Source: an uncultured Phascolarctobacterium sp. (GTDB lineage: Bacteria > Bacillota > Negativicutes > Acidaminococcales > Acidaminococcaceae). Taken from it: 64,000 bases of DNA. Shown one piece after another: positions 51,834-61,149 of this stretch. How positions within the stretch are numbered: the first letter of the stretch is position 1; every line of letters starts with the position of its first letter. Both the position numbers and the translations under genes were made by a program. The notes below the pieces were generated by a model, which saw only the letters and a list, made by a program, of their open reading frames with translations, had not been told where the DNA came from and made no database searches. Location of the stretch: contig UQLS01000007.1 of NCBI GenBank assembly GCA_900541915.1, forward strand, positions 1 through 64,000, read 5' to 3'.

Positions 51834-53180
51834 ATGGCTTTTGAAAGTTTGTCTGAAAGATTACAAAATGCTATAAAGATGTTTCGCGGTGCCGGAAAAA
51901 TTACAGAAGAAGATTTAAAAGCACCGATGCGCGAAGTAAGAATGGCGCTGCTAGAAGCGGACGTAAACTTTAAGGTTGTTAAGGACTTCGTTGCCAAAGT
52001 TAAGGAACGTGCCCTTGGTGCCGAAGTTAATGAAAGTCTTAATCCGCATCAGCAGATTATTAAGATTGTTAATGAAGAGCTTATCCAGCTTTTAGGTGGT
52101 ACTCAAAGCAAGCTGGCAGTTTCTCCTAAACCGCCGACTATCATTATGCTGGTTGGTCTGCAGGGTGCAGGTAAAACTACTACTGCCGGAAAGCTGGCAA
52201 CCTATCTGAAGCGTAAGAATAAAAAGCCGCTTCTGGTTGCAGGCGATATTTACCGTCCTGCTGCTATTACGCAGCTGCAGGTATTGGGCGAACAGATTAA
52301 TGTGCCGGTATTTGCCTTGGGTGATAAGGTATCTCCGGTAGAGATTGCTAAACAGTCTTTGGAAAAAGCTTTTTCTCTGGCATGCGACACGATTATTATC
52401 GATACCGCAGGCCGACTGCATATAAACGAAGAACTGATGAACGAGCTGCGTGAAATTAAAGGCAGCGTAAATCCTACTGAAATTCTTTTGGTAGTCGATG
52501 CCATGACTGGTCAGGATGCTGTAACTGTTGCAGAAAGCTTTGACCGTGAGCTTGGAATTGACGGCTTGATTGTTACTAAGCTGGATGGTGATGCCCGCGG
52601 CGGTGCTGTACTTTCTGTAAAGGCAGTTACTGGTAAGCCTGTAAAACTTATTGGTATGGGCGAAAAGCTTGATGCTCTTGAGCCTTTCCATCCCGACCGT
52701 ATGGCTTCCCGTATTCTTGGTATGGGTGATATCCTTACCTTGGTGGAAAAAATTCAGTCTACTACTGACCTGGCTAAAGCTCTGGAAATGGAGAAAAAGC
52801 TCCGCAAGGATGAATTTACTCTGGAACAGTTTTTAGAGCAGATGCAGCAGGTTAAAAAATTAGGTTCTTTGGATACAATCTTAGGACTTATTCCTGGCAT
52901 GGGCGGCATCAGTCAAAAACTTAAAGAAGCTAATGTCGACGAGAAAGAGTTTGACAGGATAGAAGCAATTATCAAGTCTATGACTCCTAAAGAACGTCGC
53001 AATCCCGACATCATTAACGGCAGCAGACGCAAACGTATTGCAGCAGGCTGCGGTATGAGAGTGCAGGATGTTAATAAGCTTCTGAAGAATTTTGATGAAA
53101 GTAAAAAAATGATGAAGCGTATGCAGGGTATGGCAAAGTTTGCTTCTAAAGGCGGATTTAAAATCCCCTTTATGCATTAA
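51834..53180 (+). CDS. ffh: Signal recognition particle protein Ffh
   Basis: Ffh binds signal sequences and the SRP RNA. The 448-residue protein has the NG domain with GLQGAGKTTTAGKLA (about 104-118), DTAGR and TKLDGDARGG, then a Met-rich M domain (about 300-448) with GMGG and the basic RRKRIAAGCG RNA-binding helix. The SRP RNA gene is not in the window. Confidence 0.97.
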   Translation: MAFESLSERLQNAIKMFRGAGKITEEDLKAPMREVRMALLEADVNFKVVKDFVAKVKERALGAEVNESLNPHQQIIKIVNEELIQLLGGTQSKLAVSPKPPTIIMLVGLQGAGKTTTAGKLATYLKRKNKKPLLVAGDIYRPAAITQLQVLGEQINVPVFALGDKVSPVEIAKQSLEKAFSLACDTIIIDTAGRLHINEELMNELREIKGSVNPTEILLVVDAMTGQDAVTVAESFDRELGIDGLIVTKLDGDARGGAVLSVKAVTGKPVKLIGMGEKLDALEPFHPDRMASRILGMGDILTLVEKIQSTTDLAKALEMEKKLRKDEFTLEQFLEQMQQVKKLGSLDTILGLIPGMGGISQKLKEANVDEKEFDRIEAIIKSMTPKERRNPDIINGSRRKRIAAGCGMRVQDVNKLLKNFDESKKMMKRMQGMAKFASKGGFKIPFMH

Positions 53181-53231
53181 TAAAAAATCATAACAGTTAG
53201 TTGATATTAGTTTAAGGAGGTGAAAATCAAC

Positions 53232-53504
53232 ATGGCAGTTAAAATTCGTCTGAAACGTATGGGTGCTAAAAAAGCTCCTTTCTATCGTATCGTTGTTGCT
53301 GATTCCCGTTCTCCGCGTGATGGCAGATTCGTCGAAAGCATTGGTTACTATGATTCTACCGTTCAACCGGCTAACGTTAAAATCGATGCTGAAAAAGCAA
53401 TCGACTGGATGTCCAAAGGTGCACAACCGACCGATACCGTTAAATCTTTGTTCAGCAAAGATGGCATCATGAAAAAATTTGCTGAAGCTAAAGCAGCAAA
53501 ATAA
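53232..53504 (+). CDS. rpsP: Ribosomal protein S16
   Basis: The 90-residue protein (MAVKIRLKRMGAKKAPFYRI start) is a typical small-subunit S16. AAGGAGGTGA, among the strongest ribosome binding sites in the window, selects the ATG at 53232. It is followed by khpA, as usual in Firmicutes. Confidence 0.97.
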   Translation: MAVKIRLKRMGAKKAPFYRIVVADSRSPRDGRFVESIGYYDSTVQPANVKIDAEKAIDWMSKGAQPTDTVKSLFSKDGIMKKFAEAKAAK

Positions 53505-53522
53505 TAAGAGAGGCGTGTTTAC

Positions 53523-53750
53523 ATGAAAGAATTGGTAGAAGTAATGGCCAAGTCTCTTGTAAGTAATCCGTCTGCAGTAGTCGTGGAGGAGGAAACAACC
53601 GGTACAACAACGGTGCTTCGCCTCCATGTTGCTTCTGAGGATATGGGTAAAGTTATTGGAAAACAGGGCCGTATCGCAAAAGCGATTAGAACAGTTATGA
53701 AAGCAGTTGCAACACGCGAAAATGTAAAGGTTATCGTGGAAATTATCTGA
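53523..53750 (+). CDS. khpA: KH-domain RNA-binding protein KhpA
   Basis: The 75-residue protein is a single KH domain with the GKVIGKQGRIAKAIR motif (about 45-58). KhpA pairs with KhpB to bind many small RNAs and control cell-envelope genes in Gram-positive bacteria. The start follows AGAGGCG. Confidence 0.94.
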   Translation: MKELVEVMAKSLVSNPSAVVVEEETTGTTTVLRLHVASEDMGKVIGKQGRIAKAIRTVMKAVATRENVKVIVEII

Positions 53751-53767
53751 TCAAGGATGGTATAACA

Positions 53768-54172
53768 ATGGATAAAATGTATGTCAGGGTTCCTGTTGCA
53801 GTTAAAGCTAAAGTAACCGAAGATTTGAAGTTGAAAATTATTGGAGATCTCCAAAATACTATAAAGAAAATGGAATTGGATCTTGAACAGTTCGAATTCC
53901 AGGCTAAGAAAGCTCTTAGTCAGGCTGCCAGCGATTTGAGCGTACTTCCGGCTTTGCGCGAACAAATCGATGCTGAGCGTAATAAACGTCTGGCTGCAAA
54001 AAATGAAGCAGAAGCAAAACTGAAACGCGCTGAAGCATTAGAAATGGGTGCTGAAATTGGTCATGGTACTCTGGAACGTACTGTGGAAATTACAGTAGGT
54101 ACCAATCTTGATGCTTTGATGGGTGCTGAAATTCTTACTGAAGACGGAAAGGTTATTGCTTTCCGCGAGTAA
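53768..54172 (+). CDS. ylqD: YlqD family protein
   Basis: The 134-residue protein has a coiled-coil centre (about 25-90) and a small C-terminal beta domain (EITVGTNLDALMGAEILTED). It matches YlqD in content and place (between khpA and rimM). The function is unknown. Confidence 0.8.
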   Translation: MDKMYVRVPVAVKAKVTEDLKLKIIGDLQNTIKKMELDLEQFEFQAKKALSQAASDLSVLPALREQIDAERNKRLAAKNEAEAKLKRAEALEMGAEIGHGTLERTVEITVGTNLDALMGAEILTEDGKVIAFRE

Positions 54173-54177
54173 GCCCC

Positions 54178-54681
54178 ATGGATAAAGAAATAGTTATTGG
54201 CAAGATAGTCGCTCCGCACGGTGTGCGGGGCGATATTCGTATTATGCCCCTTACTGACAGGCCGGAACAGTTTTTAAATCTCTCTTATTTGCTTCTGGAA
54301 GATGGTCGCCAGCTGACTGTAAAAGCAGCTCGTTTTCATAAGAGAATGGTACTGGTAAGTACTAAAGAAATCACTACTATGAACGACGCTGAGTTGCTGC
54401 GCGATAAGAAAATACTGATTAGAGCAGAAGATTTACCGCCTTTGGAAGAAGGTCGTTTCTACGTGGCAGATCTTATTGGTTTGCCTGTATTTGATGAAGA
54501 AGGTAAGCAGCTGGGAACTTTTAAAGACAGCATTACTACAGGCAGCAATGATGTATATATTGTTGCGGTTCCTGGCGGCAAGGATCTTTTGATACCTGCA
54601 TTGAAAATCTATGTGCGGGAAATAAATCTGCAGGAAAAACGCATAGTGGTAAAATTGCCTGAATGGACTGATGAAGCATGA
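54178..54681 (+). CDS. rimM: Ribosome maturation factor RimM
   Basis: RimM helps mature the 30S head near S19. The 167-residue protein has the N-terminal RimM barrel (GKIVAPHGVRGDIRI, about 7-21) and a C-terminal PRC barrel (FYVADLIGLPVFDEEGKQLG). It overlaps trmD by 4 bases (ATGA). Confidence 0.96.
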   Translation: MDKEIVIGKIVAPHGVRGDIRIMPLTDRPEQFLNLSYLLLEDGRQLTVKAARFHKRMVLVSTKEITTMNDAELLRDKKILIRAEDLPPLEEGRFYVADLIGLPVFDEEGKQLGTFKDSITTGSNDVYIVAVPGGKDLLIPALKIYVREINLQEKRIVVKLPEWTDEA

Positions 54682-55424
54682 ATTTTTTGTTTATAACCTT
54701 ATTTCCTGAGCAGATTGAACAGGCTGCTTCTCACAGTATCATTAAACGTGCGGCAGATAAAGGACTTGTTAATATCTCCTGCATTAATCCGCGTGATTTT
54801 ACAACGGATAAGCATCGTACTGTAGATGATTCTCCTTTCGGCGGCGGTGCCGGAATGGTGCTCAAACCGGAACCTATGGTTGCTGCAATTCGCAAGGCTA
54901 AAGAGCAGCTGCCTGATGCCAGGGTTATAGCAATGTGTCCTGGCGGCCGAACATTAAAGCAGGACATAGTAGAGGAATATGCTCGCTGCGGACAGGATTT
55001 GATTTTTGTCTGCGGTCATTATGAAGGTTTTGACGAGCGTATCTTTAACTGGGTAGATGAAAAACTTTCTATTGGTGACTATGTGCTTACAGGCGGAGAA
55101 ATGCCTGCATTAATAGTTATGGATGCCGTAGCAAGGTTTATACCGGGAGTATTGGGAAAAATGGCCAGTGCTGAGGAGGATTCTTTCAGTACCGGTCTTT
55201 TGGAGTATCCTCAGTATACACGTCCGGTAGATTTTGAAGGGCTGGTAGTGCCGGAAGTACTGCGCAATGGCAACCATGCTTTGATTAACAAATGGCGCCG
55301 CAAGCAGTCACTGAAAGCTACATATTTGCTGCGTCCTGAATTATTGCCGCAGAAAATGGACAAGGAAGATAGAAAATTACTGGCAGAAATAAAAGCGGAA
55401 CTGCAGGGTGAGATAGATGGCTGA
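54678..55424 (+). CDS. trmD: tRNA (guanine-37-N1)-methyltransferase
   Basis: TrmD methylates G37 of tRNAs to prevent frameshifting. The 248-residue SPOUT enzyme has the SAM-binding trefoil knot with GHYEGFDERI (about 114-123) and IGDYVLTGGE (about 133-142). Start overlaps rimM by 4 bases, end overlaps the next gene by 8. Confidence 0.97.
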   Translation: MNFLFITLFPEQIEQAASHSIIKRAADKGLVNISCINPRDFTTDKHRTVDDSPFGGGAGMVLKPEPMVAAIRKAKEQLPDARVIAMCPGGRTLKQDIVEEYARCGQDLIFVCGHYEGFDERIFNWVDEKLSIGDYVLTGGEMPALIVMDAVARFIPGVLGKMASAEEDSFSTGLLEYPQYTRPVDFEGLVVPEVLRNGNHALINKWRRKQSLKATYLLRPELLPQKMDKEDRKLLAEIKAELQGEIDG

Positions 55425-55989
55425 TTTATTTGTAGGATTGGTTCATTATCCTATTTATAATAAGAATATGAAAGTTATTGCAAGTGCAGTAACTAATTTT
55501 GATTTGCATGATATTTCTCGTACCTGCAGAACTTATGATGTAAAAAAATATTATATTATTCATCCGCTTGATGTACAGCGACAGATTGTTGAACGTATTT
55601 TAGGGTATTGGCAGCATGGTTACGGCGGCATTTATAATCCTGACCGTAAAGATGCTCTTGACAGAGTATGCTGGCAGCCAGACATTGCAGCAGCTGCTGA
55701 AAATATTCGTCAGCTTACAGGTAAGCAGCCGTATATTGTTACCACAGATGCCAGAACTTATCCCAACACAGTAAGCTATAAGTTTTTACGTCAGAAACTA
55801 CAGGAAGGTGACAGGCCTGTTTTGCTGCTTTTTGGCACGGGTTTTGGTATTGAGGCGGAAGCAATGAAAAAATTTGATTATATTCTTGAGCCTGTTTATG
55901 GCAGCTGTGACTATAATCATCTGTGCGTACGCAGTGCTGTTGCTATTATTTTAGACCGCTTGGCTGGTGAAGCCTGGTGGGAAAAATAA
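55417..55989 (+). CDS. SPOUT-like RNA methyltransferase, PF09936 type
   Basis: The 190-residue protein matches a family of predicted SAM-dependent RNA methyltransferases found beside trmD in anaerobes (VGLVHYPIYNKN start, LLLFGTGFGIEAEAM and NHLCVRSAVAIILDRL end). The fold would be a SPOUT knot. The target RNA is unknown. It overlaps trmD by 8 bases. Confidence 0.85.
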   Translation: MADLFVGLVHYPIYNKNMKVIASAVTNFDLHDISRTCRTYDVKKYYIIHPLDVQRQIVERILGYWQHGYGGIYNPDRKDALDRVCWQPDIAAAAENIRQLTGKQPYIVTTDARTYPNTVSYKFLRQKLQEGDRPVLLLFGTGFGIEAEAMKKFDYILEPVYGSCDYNHLCVRSAVAIILDRLAGEAWWEK

Positions 55990-56012
55990 TCTGTGTGAAA
56001 GTGTAAAATATA

Positions 56013-56041
56013 TTGCAATACAGCGTAGATTATGATAAAAT
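56013..56041 (+). promoter_or_regulatory. Promoter of rplS
   Basis: TTGCAA (56013-56018) and TAAAAT (56036-56041) lie 17 bp apart, so rplS can be expressed on its own. Confidence 0.65.
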
Positions 56042-56050
56042 CTTTTTTGT

Positions 56051-56107
56051 GTAATACGGACGGTCCGCTGTGGAGTTCGCACATGAACGTCTATGAATTA
56101 GGAGGAA
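56051..56107 (+). promoter_or_regulatory. Probable L19 leader
   Basis: The short leader folds into a structure closed by GACG/CGTC (56059-56062, 56088-56091) with an inner TGTG/CACA hairpin (56069-56072, 56080-56083) just before AGGAGG of rplS. Firmicutes have a known L19 leader in this place, by which L19 represses its own synthesis. I assign it by position and fold. Confidence 0.55.
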
Positions 56108-56110
56108 ATT

Positions 56111-56452
56111 ATGAACATTATTGAAGTATTGGAACAAGAACAGCTTCGTTCCGACATTCCTGACTTCCGTGCAGGTGACACCGTAAAAGTTTATGTAAAA
56201 GTAGTTGAAGGCAGCAGAGAACGTATTCAGCTTTTTGAAGGCGTTGTAATTTCCCGCAGCGGCTCCGGCGTGCGTGAAAACTTTACTGTTCGTCGTATCT
56301 CCTATGGTGTTGGCGTAGAAAGAACTTTCCCGGTACATAGCCCTCGTTTGGAAAAAATCGAAGTTGCTCGCCGTGGTATCGTTCGTCGTGCAAAACTGTA
56401 CTATCTGCGTAACCTTACCGGTAAAGCAGCTCGTATCAGAGAAAGACGCTAA
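56111..56452 (+). CDS. rplS: Ribosomal protein L19
   Basis: The 113-residue protein (IPDFRAGDTVKVYVKVVEGSR in two parts, FEGVVISRSG, GVGVERTFPVHSP) is a typical large-subunit L19 at the 30S-50S interface. AGGAGGAAATT precedes the ATG. Confidence 0.97.
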   Translation: MNIIEVLEQEQLRSDIPDFRAGDTVKVYVKVVEGSRERIQLFEGVVISRSGSGVRENFTVRRISYGVGVERTFPVHSPRLEKIEVARRGIVRRAKLYYLRNLTGKAARIRERR

Positions 56453-56470
56453 TTATTACCGAAATGATGG

Positions 56471-56494
56471 AAGGGACTGTTTTAACAGTCCCTT
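56471..56494 (+). terminator. Terminator of rplS
   Basis: An 11-bp stem (56471-56481 with 56484-56494) is followed by TTATTATTTTT, 18 bases after the stop. Confidence 0.85.
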
Positions 56495-56597
56495 TTATTA
56501 TTTTTGTCTTAAATGCTGACTGAAAAGCAATTTTGTGCTAAAATAAAAAACAGCCTTTATAAAAGGGCAATAAAATGTTTCCGAAAGGAGTGCAGCT

Positions 56598-57170
56598 ATG
56601 AGTAATAAGAATAATACTTCCTGGCAGGATTCAGTCAGTGACTGGCTTGTTTCTATTATAGTAGCCGTAGCGCTGGCTTTTTGCATAAGGACTTTTTTAG
56701 TAGAGCCTTATATGGTAGAAGGTTCTTCTATGTATCCTACGCTGGTAAATCATGAACGTGTCATGGTTGATAAACTGAGTTATTTCTTTACTGACCCGAA
56801 AAAGGGTGAAATCATTGTATTCCGTTATCCTAAGGATCAAAGCCGTGACTTTATTAAGAGAGTAATCGCCGTAGGCGGTGATACTATTGAGATGCGTCAG
56901 GGTAAGGTTTTTGTAAACGGTACGATGCTGAATGAAGGTTATATCTATAAAGATGATCCTAAGGGCCCGAATCTTTCTGACTATAAAAAATCTGTAGTTC
57001 CGGAAGGTCATATCTTTGTACTGGGTGATAACCGTAATAACTCTGAGGACAGTCGTTTTGCTGATGTCGATTTTGTTCCGCTGCAGCTGGTTAAAGGCAG
57101 AGCGGCACTGGTGTTCTGGCCGCTGGATCAGTTCCATCTGATTAAGGCTGATACGGGTATGGGCAAATGA
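56598..57170 (+). CDS. lepB: Signal peptidase I
   Basis: The membrane protease removes signal peptides from exported proteins. The 190-residue protein has one N-terminal membrane helix (about 14-33), the catalytic Ser44 in EGSSMYPTL, Lys87 in KRVIAVGGD, and the GDNRNNSEDSR motif (about 143-153). AAAGGAGTG precedes the ATG. It overlaps rbgA by 4 bases. Confidence 0.96.
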   Translation: MSNKNNTSWQDSVSDWLVSIIVAVALAFCIRTFLVEPYMVEGSSMYPTLVNHERVMVDKLSYFFTDPKKGEIIVFRYPKDQSRDFIKRVIAVGGDTIEMRQGKVFVNGTMLNEGYIYKDDPKGPNLSDYKKSVVPEGHIFVLGDNRNNSEDSRFADVDFVPLQLVKGRAALVFWPLDQFHLIKADTGMGK

Positions 57171-58024
57171 TAGAGGATTTCAAAATTCAATGGTTTCCAG
57201 GTCATATGACTAAGGCCAAAAGAATGATGGAGACCCAGATAAAATTAGTAGATGTAGTTGTTGAGATGCTGGATGCCAGAATACCGCGTTCCAGTACTAA
57301 TCCGATGCTGGTTAATCTTTTGGGAGGCAAGCCAAAGGTTATTGCTCTCAATAAGGTAGATATGGCTGATAATGCCAAGACAGAGCTGTGGCTGCAGAAA
57401 TTTAAAAGCAGTGATATCCCTGTCTGCAAGGTAGACTGTGCTACTGGCAAGGGCGTTAAACAGCTGATAGGCTTGATTCAGACTGCGGCTAAACCGGTTA
57501 TTGATAAATGGCTGAAAAAAGGTGTACGCAATCGTCCTATCAGAGTAATGATTGTAGGTATACCTAATGTTGGTAAGTCCACTCTTATCAATAGGTTAGT
57601 AGGTAAGAACAAAGTTGTTGCCGCTGACAAACCAGGTGTAACTAAAGGCCAGCAATGGATTACTATTGCCAAGGGTCTGGAGCTTTTGGATACGCCGGGT
57701 GTTTTATGGCCTAAGTTCGAGGATAAAGAAGTAGGCTTCTGTCTGGCGATTACAGGTGCTATTAAAGAGGATGTTTTTGACAGAGAGCAGGCTGCTGAAT
57801 TATTATTGGCAAGGCTTATGGAAACTTATCCTCAAGAGTTAAAAAATAAATACACGATAGATTTTGAAGATCGTGAAAATGTAAAGGAAGTAATGGCGAA
57901 AATTGCAGCTGCTCGCGGTTGTCTGAAAGCCGGTGGTTTATATGACCTTGATAAGGTATACCAGCTGGTTTTACGTGATTTTCGTTCAGGACGCATGGGT
58001 CGTTTTACTATGGACGAGCCTTGA
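57167..58024 (+). CDS. rbgA: Ribosome biogenesis GTPase RbgA
   Basis: RbgA (YlqF) completes 50S assembly. The 285-residue protein shows the circularly permuted GTPase order: G4 NKVDMAD (about 62-68) before G1 GIPNVGKST (about 129-137) and G3 DTPG. A C-terminal helical domain contacts rRNA. IQWFPGHMTKAKR near the start is a family hallmark. Confidence 0.96.
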   Translation: MIEDFKIQWFPGHMTKAKRMMETQIKLVDVVVEMLDARIPRSSTNPMLVNLLGGKPKVIALNKVDMADNAKTELWLQKFKSSDIPVCKVDCATGKGVKQLIGLIQTAAKPVIDKWLKKGVRNRPIRVMIVGIPNVGKSTLINRLVGKNKVVAADKPGVTKGQQWITIAKGLELLDTPGVLWPKFEDKEVGFCLAITGAIKEDVFDREQAAELLLARLMETYPQELKNKYTIDFEDRENVKEVMAKIAAARGCLKAGGLYDLDKVYQLVLRDFRSGRMGRFTMDEP

Positions 58025-58028
58025 ATAG

Positions 58029-58053
58029 AACCGCCTTTGCAGGCGGTTTTTTT
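58029..58053 (+). terminator. Terminator between rbgA and rnhB
   Basis: An 8-bp GC-rich stem (58029-58036 with 58041-58048) ends in seven T. It lies in the 43-base gap before rnhB, so rnhB may depend on readthrough or on a promoter within rbgA. Confidence 0.8.
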
Positions 58054-58067
58054 GTGAGGTAATTTGC

Positions 58068-58898
58068 ATGAAAATTCAGGAAATTAAAACAATTCTAAAT
58101 AATCAGCCCAGTGAAGAATTTTTACAGGAGCTGGCACTTGATCAGCGCAGTGGTGTGCAGAAGCTGCTGCAGGCATATTATAAGAAACTTGCAGCTATAG
58201 AATCTGAAAAACAACGTTTTCAAGAGATGCTGAGGTATGAAAAGCAGGAATATCTTGGAGGAGCAAAGTATGTAGCTGGTGTTGATGAAGCTGGGCGTGG
58301 ACCTTTGGCAGGACCATTAGTTGTAGCAGCAGTTATTTTGCCGCAGGAAGTTTTTATTAGTGGATTGAATGATTCTAAACAGCTTTCAGCTAAGAAAAGA
58401 GAGCTGCTATATACAGAGATACTTAATAAAGCTGTTGATATCAGTGTCAATATTGTCAGTGTCAGCAATATCGACGATTTAAATATTTATCGAGCTACTC
58501 AGGAAGGTATGTGTCAGGTACTGCAGCACCTGCATATTAAGCCACAGACTGCATTAATAGATGCCATGCCGTTAGAAATAGAGAATATGAAGTGTTTGTC
58601 CGTTGTTCATGGGGATGCTTTAAGCGCATCGATTGCGGCAGCATCGATTATTGCCAAAGTAACTCGTGACAGGATTATGGAAAGATTAGCTGACTATTAT
58701 CCGCAGTATGGCTTTGCGGGCAATAAAGGATATGGCAGTAAAGAGCATATGCAGGCTTTGTCCGCGAATGGAGCTACACGCTGGCATAGACGCAGTTTTG
58801 AGCCTGTCAAGAGTATGATGCTTCCTGCAGCAGAGAAAACAGAAAATATTCTTTATTCACCCCTCAAAGACAATTATAAATATGAACCCGAAGGATGA
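58068..58898 (+). CDS. rnhB: Ribonuclease HII
   Basis: RNase HII cuts RNA in RNA-DNA hybrids and at single ribonucleotides. The 276-residue protein has a helical N-terminal extension of about 65 residues, usual in Firmicutes, then GVDEAGRGPLAGP (Asp and Glu of the active site), DSKQLSAKKRE and the later Asp residues near DAMPLE and GDA. GTGAGG precedes the ATG. It overlaps yraN by 17 bases. Confidence 0.95.
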   Translation: MKIQEIKTILNNQPSEEFLQELALDQRSGVQKLLQAYYKKLAAIESEKQRFQEMLRYEKQEYLGGAKYVAGVDEAGRGPLAGPLVVAAVILPQEVFISGLNDSKQLSAKKRELLYTEILNKAVDISVNIVSVSNIDDLNIYRATQEGMCQVLQHLHIKPQTALIDAMPLEIENMKCLSVVHGDALSASIAAASIIAKVTRDRIMERLADYYPQYGFAGNKGYGSKEHMQALSANGATRWHRRSFEPVKSMMLPAAEKTENILYSPLKDNYKYEPEG

Positions 58899-59244
58899 GC
58901 TGGGAAGATTCGGGGAAGACTTTGCCTGCAATTATCTGCGGCAGCAAGGCTACCAAATATTGTGCCGTAATTTTCGCTACCGCATGGGTGAGATAGATAT
59001 TATAGCTGAAAAAAATGCTGTATTATGTTTTGTTGAAGTCAAGACACGTACTTCTGCCAGGTTTGGAAAACCTGCGGAAGCGGTGACATGGACTAAACAG
59101 AAAAAGATTTATCGATGTGCTGAATATTATATGCAGGTGAGAGGTATAATACAAAACATGCCGGTACTTTCTTTTGATGTAATAGAAATTTTAAAAGAAG
59201 GAACTGTGGTAAAAGAGTTTCACCATTATCCGCATTGCTTCTGA
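58882..59244 (+). CDS. yraN: YraN family (UPF0102) nuclease-like protein
   Basis: The 120-residue protein has the endonuclease-like pattern GEDFACNYL, GEIDIIA and FVEVKTRT typical of UPF0102. Its role is not established. It is normally found next to rnhB and comM, as here. Confidence 0.9.
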   Translation: MNPKDELGRFGEDFACNYLRQQGYQILCRNFRYRMGEIDIIAEKNAVLCFVEVKTRTSARFGKPAEAVTWTKQKKIYRCAEYYMQVRGIIQNMPVLSFDVIEILKEGTVVKEFHHYPHCF

Positions 59245-59263
59245 GAAAGAAGGTTGTTATGTA

Positions 59264-60784
59264 GTGTTTTCTTATGTACTTGGTGAGACTACAGTAGGTA
59301 TTGACGGCATTAAGATTGCCGTCGAAGTAGATGTTACCAACGGTTTACCGGGATTTGACATCGTGGGCTTGCCTAATCTTGCTGTGCGAGAAGCCAAAGA
59401 AAGGGTAAGGGCAGCTATACGTAATTCCGCTTATCCTTTCCCCATGACGAAGATTACCGTCAATCTGGCCCCTGCTGACTTGAAAAAAGAAGGCTCGGGC
59501 TTAGATTTGCCAATGGCGTTAGGTGTTTTGGTAAGTTCTAAATTTCTTTCACAGGAAATGGTCAATGGCAAAGTGTTTGTGGGAGAATTGTCGCTGGACG
59601 GCAGTATTCGCAAACTTTCAGGCGTGCTTTCCATGATTATTGAAGCCAAGAAAAGTGGTTTGAAGGAAATTTTTATTCCTGCAGACAACGCAGCAGAAGG
59701 CAAGCTTATTGCTGATATTGATGTTTATGCAGTACGCAGCCTGATAGAGCTGGTAGAGCATCTTCAGGGTAAGAAGCCTTTAAAGCCGCTGCCAAAAGAG
59801 AACATTCTTACAAATTCTGAGCGTGTTTATCGTGAAGATTTTGCTGATGTTAAAGGTCAGCCTGTAGCACGCAGAGCCATGGAAATTGCTGCTGCCGGTG
59901 GGCACAGCATTCTGATGGTTGGTGCTCCGGGGTGCGGCAAGACGATGCTGGCCAGAAGGCTGGTAACTATCCTGCCGCCCATGACTGAGGAGGAAGCTTT
60001 AGAAGTTACCAAGATTTACAGTATTGTAGGCATGCTGCCGGAAACAGAAAGTATTATGCTGGAACGCCCGTTCCGCAGTCCCCATCATAGTGTTTCTGCC
60101 AGTGCGCTGTTAGGAGGCGGTTCCTATCCGCGTCCGGGTGAAGTAACACTGAGTCACAATGGGGTATTGTTTTTAGACGAACTGCCGGAATTTGAACGCT
60201 ATACTTTGGAAATGCTGCGTCAGCCTTTGGAGGATGGCGTGGTGAATATTTCCCGCGTTCGGGCAGCAATGACTTTTCCCAGTAAGTTTATCCTTTGCGC
60301 TGCGCAGAATCCCTGTCCCTGCGGATATTTAGGTGATAAAGAACATCGCTGCCGCTGCAAGCAAAAGGATATAGACAATTATCGGCGCAAGGTGTCCGGA
60401 CCTTTGCTGGACAGGATTGATATGCAGATAAATCTTACTCGTGTGAACTTTACTGAACTCAAAAATAAAGAAGTTGGAGAAAGTTCGGCAGTTATAAGAG
60501 AAAGAGTAGTTGCAGCAAGAAATATCCAGCTAGAACGTTTGCGAGGCAGCGGACTTTACTGTAATGCTCAGATGAGCAGGCAGGAAGTGGTAAAATATTG
60601 CAAGCTTGATAATGAGGCGCAAAGTATATTGGAAAAATATTTTAATGCTTTGCATTTAAGTGCCCGCAGCCATGACAGAATTCTAAAGGTCGCGCGTACA
60701 ATTGCAGATCTTGCCGGATGTGAACAGATTACAGCGGCGCATATAGCAGAAGCAATTCAGCTGCGCACAAGTATTAGTGGTTAA
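59264..60784 (+). CDS. comM: ComM/YifB family AAA+ ATPase
   Basis: The 506-residue protein has an N-terminal Lon-protease-like domain (about 1-170), a magnesium-chelatase-type AAA+ domain with GAPGCGKT (about 218-225) and FLDELPEF, and a C-terminal Mg-chelatase domain. ComM is a branch-migration helicase in natural transformation of other bacteria. Translation starts at GTG. No other competence genes are nearby. Confidence 0.92.
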   Translation: MFSYVLGETTVGIDGIKIAVEVDVTNGLPGFDIVGLPNLAVREAKERVRAAIRNSAYPFPMTKITVNLAPADLKKEGSGLDLPMALGVLVSSKFLSQEMVNGKVFVGELSLDGSIRKLSGVLSMIIEAKKSGLKEIFIPADNAAEGKLIADIDVYAVRSLIELVEHLQGKKPLKPLPKENILTNSERVYREDFADVKGQPVARRAMEIAAAGGHSILMVGAPGCGKTMLARRLVTILPPMTEEEALEVTKIYSIVGMLPETESIMLERPFRSPHHSVSASALLGGGSYPRPGEVTLSHNGVLFLDELPEFERYTLEMLRQPLEDGVVNISRVRAAMTFPSKFILCAAQNPCPCGYLGDKEHRCRCKQKDIDNYRRKVSGPLLDRIDMQINLTRVNFTELKNKEVGESSAVIRERVVAARNIQLERLRGSGLYCNAQMSRQEVVKYCKLDNEAQSILEKYFNALHLSARSHDRILKVARTIADLAGCEQITAAHIAEAIQLRTSISG

Positions 60785-60815
60785 AATATTACAGACAGGT
60801 CACATATTATATGTT

Positions 60816-60851
60816 AAAATAAAAATATCATGAAAGCAGTATTTTTATTTT
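60816..60851 (+). promoter_or_regulatory. A/T-only hairpin before the ACT gene
   Basis: A perfect 12-bp A/T-only stem (60816-60827 with 60840-60851) with a 12-nt loop lies just upstream of the ribosome binding site of the ACT gene. It may act as a weak terminator of comM. Confidence 0.4.
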
Positions 60852-60870
60852 TGGAACAGGAGGCAAAATT

Positions 60871-61140
60871 ATGCGTATTGTATTAACTATCGTAGGTAAG
60901 GATAAAGTGGGTATTATTGCTAAAGTAAGCCAAACCTTAGCTGAATGTAATATCAACATTATCAATATTAATCAGAATATTATGCAGGGATTTTTTAACA
61001 TGGTGCTGATCGCTGATATGAGCAAGGCTAATGTTACTCTTAAAGAAGCACAGGCAAGATTTGCTGAGCTGGGTCAGGAAATTGGCGTAGAAATCCGTCT
61101 GCAAAGTGAAGAAATCTTTACTGCTATGCATCGTATATAG
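60871..61140 (+). CDS. ACT domain protein
   Basis: The 89-residue protein is a single ACT domain (IVGKDKVGIIAKVSQTLAE) of the UPF0237 type. It probably senses an amino acid or related ligand. It always pairs with a DUF711 protein, encoded 9 bases later. The start follows AGGAGG. Confidence 0.93.
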   Translation: MRIVLTIVGKDKVGIIAKVSQTLAECNINIININQNIMQGFFNMVLIADMSKANVTLKEAQARFAELGQEIGVEIRLQSEEIFTAMHRI

Positions 61141-61149
61141 GAGGCTGCT